This document shows positions 54,302 through 55,179 of a DNA stretch of 55,179 nucleotides, piece after piece. The notes beneath the pieces were generated by a model. The model did not search any database and was not told where the DNA came from. It saw only the letters and a program-made list of their open reading frames with translations. Both the position numbers and the translations under genes were made by a program. Source of the DNA: Lysobacterales bacterium (GTDB taxonomy: Bacteria; Pseudomonadota; Gammaproteobacteria; Xanthomonadales; SZUA-38); NCBI GenBank assembly GCA_028285525.1, contig JANQOZ010000087.1, positions 1 through 55,179 of the forward strand, read 5' to 3'. Each line of letters opens with the position of its first letter. Position 1 is the stretch's first letter.

Positions 54302-55179
54302 ATGGAAGACAACGTAGCCGCGGCCGTGTCCGCGCCGCAGGCCGATGCCGGCGACGCCTTTCGGGCGCTCAAAGCGGAAATCCAGCAAAAGATCATCGGC
54401 CAGCATGCGCTGATCGATCGGCTGCTGATCGCGCTGCTGGCCAACGGCCATCTGCTGGTAGAGGGAGCGCCTGGGCTTGCCAAAACCACCGCGATCAAGG
54501 AGCTGGCTGAGCGGATCGAAGGAGATTTTCACCGGATCCAGTTCACCCCGGACCTGCTGCCCGCCGACCTGACGGGCACCGAGATCTATCGCCCCCAGGA
54601 TGCCGAGTTCAAGTTTCAGCGCGGACCGATCTTCCACAACCTCGTGCTGGCCGACGAGGTCAACCGGGCGCCGGCCAAGGTTCAGTCCGCGCTGCTCGAA
54701 GCGATGGGCGAGCGCCAGGTCACCGTCGGCAGCCACACCTATACGCTGCCCAAACTATTTCTGGTGATGGCAACCCAGAACCCGATCGTGCAGGAGGGGA
54801 CCTATCAGCTGCCCGAGGCGCAGCTCGACCGGTTCCTGATGCACGTCAGCATCACCTATCCCGACGGCGACGAGGAACAGCAGATTCTGAGGCTCGCCCG
54901 CGATCAGGCGCAGGAACAGCTTGCGGAGCGGCCGCAGCCTCCGGTGGTGGTCAGCCAGGCGCAGGTGTTTGCGGCGCAGCAGCAGGTCCTCGACCTGCAC
55001 GTTTCACCGGAGCTGGAGCGATACATGGTGGAGCTGGTGCTCGCGACGCGCGAGCCCGGGCGCTACGGTGATGATCTGGCAAGCTGGGTGAGCTTCGGCG
55101 CCAGCCCGCGCGGCACCATCGCGCTCGACCGGTGCGCCAAAGCACACGCCTGGCTGAACGAGCGCGACTACGTTTCCCC
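54302..55179 (+). CDS. MoxR-family AAA+ ATPase (3' truncated by window)
   Basis: The frame starts at ATG 54302 and is open to the end of the window (292 codons). Walker A is GAPGLAKTT (about residues 55-63), within HLLVEGAPGLAKTTAIKELA. Sensor and Walker B regions follow as FTPDLLPADLTGTEIY, LVLADEVNRAPAKVQSALLEAMGERQVTV and LFLVMATQNPIVQEGTYQLPEAQLDRFLMH. These are MoxR hallmarks. MoxR proteins work with von Willebrand factor A-domain proteins as chaperones for enzyme maturation or stress, so a DUF58 and VWA gene would be expected next. An upstream terminator separates it from the pil genes. Confidence 0.92.
   Translation, partial: MEDNVAAAVSAPQADAGDAFRALKAEIQQKIIGQHALIDRLLIALLANGHLLVEGAPGLAKTTAIKELAERIEGDFHRIQFTPDLLPADLTGTEIYRPQDAEFKFQRGPIFHNLVLADEVNRAPAKVQSALLEAMGERQVTVGSHTYTLPKLFLVMATQNPIVQEGTYQLPEAQLDRFLMHVSITYPDGDEEQQILRLARDQAQEQLAERPQPPVVVSQAQVFAAQQQVLDLHVSPELERYMVELVLATREPGRYGDDLASWVSFGASPRGTIALDRCAKAHAWLNERDYVS

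Overview
The window is GC-rich, densely coded bacterial chromosome. Gene content points to a gammaproteobacterium: pilMNOPQ divergent from a PBP1A gene, ZapE, AcpH, a P-II protein, 67K-type SppA, a PspA/PspC pair and a cobalamin-riboswitch/TonB receptor unit. The large secreted protein ends in GVFRSGFE, which resembles a C-terminal signature I recall from Lysobacterales (Xanthomonadales)-type bacteria such as Wenzhouxiangella, so that order is a tentative guess. I see no tRNA, rRNA, insertion sequence, prophage or CRISPR array.

Layout. 1-4.3 kb: the 3' end of paaZ, a methyltransferase, a small BON-like/membrane-peptide pair, glyoxalase II, a cytochrome c lipoprotein preceded by an Hsp20-like stub, and a universal stress protein with a coiled-coil partner. 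4.6-11.6 kb: a CoA-transferase, a 1,610-residue secreted protein built of tandem ~194-residue repeats plus a seven-unit FG-GAP region, and a Sel1-like exported protein. 11.7-16.2 kb: a saccharopine-dehydrogenase-like oxidoreductase, a serine hydrolase, an AraC regulator and an exported NmrA-like protein. 16.3-20.5 kb: catabolic locus A (an AbfD-like protein and MmgE/PrpD, divergent from a CaiB CoA-transferase). 20.5-23.6 kb: B12 riboswitch, BtuB-like receptor, CBS protein. 23.6-36.5 kb: housekeeping and stress genes, including a three-gene ZapE operon, an XRE-cupin regulator, AcpH, a 2OG oxygenase, a lipoprotein nuclease, cytochrome c5, a D-amino-acid dehydrogenase, a MATE transporter, P-II, an M48 protease and PspA/PspC. 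36.8-38.6 kb: SppA. 38.6-42.5 kb: catabolic locus B (CitE-like lyase and GntR/UTRA regulator, divergent from a TauD-like dioxygenase and a second CaiB). 42.6-54 kb: PBP1A, then pilMNOPQ and a 1,000-residue Ig-like lipoprotein, closed by a strong terminator. The last kilobase is the 5' part of a MoxR ATPase.

The most interesting signal is a perfect 14-bp palindrome, AATGTCCGGACATT, in the divergent promoter regions of both catabolic loci, which lie about 21 kb apart. One locus encodes a GntR/HutC-type regulator. I infer that this regulator controls both loci as one regulon for an unidentified organic acid. The tools would be oxygenase attack, CoA activation, lyase cleavage, and an MmgE/PrpD plus AbfD-like pair. 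The AbfD-like protein keeps the overall family signature but appears to have lost two of the three cysteines that hold the [4Fe-4S] cluster in the characterised enzyme, so its chemistry may be new.
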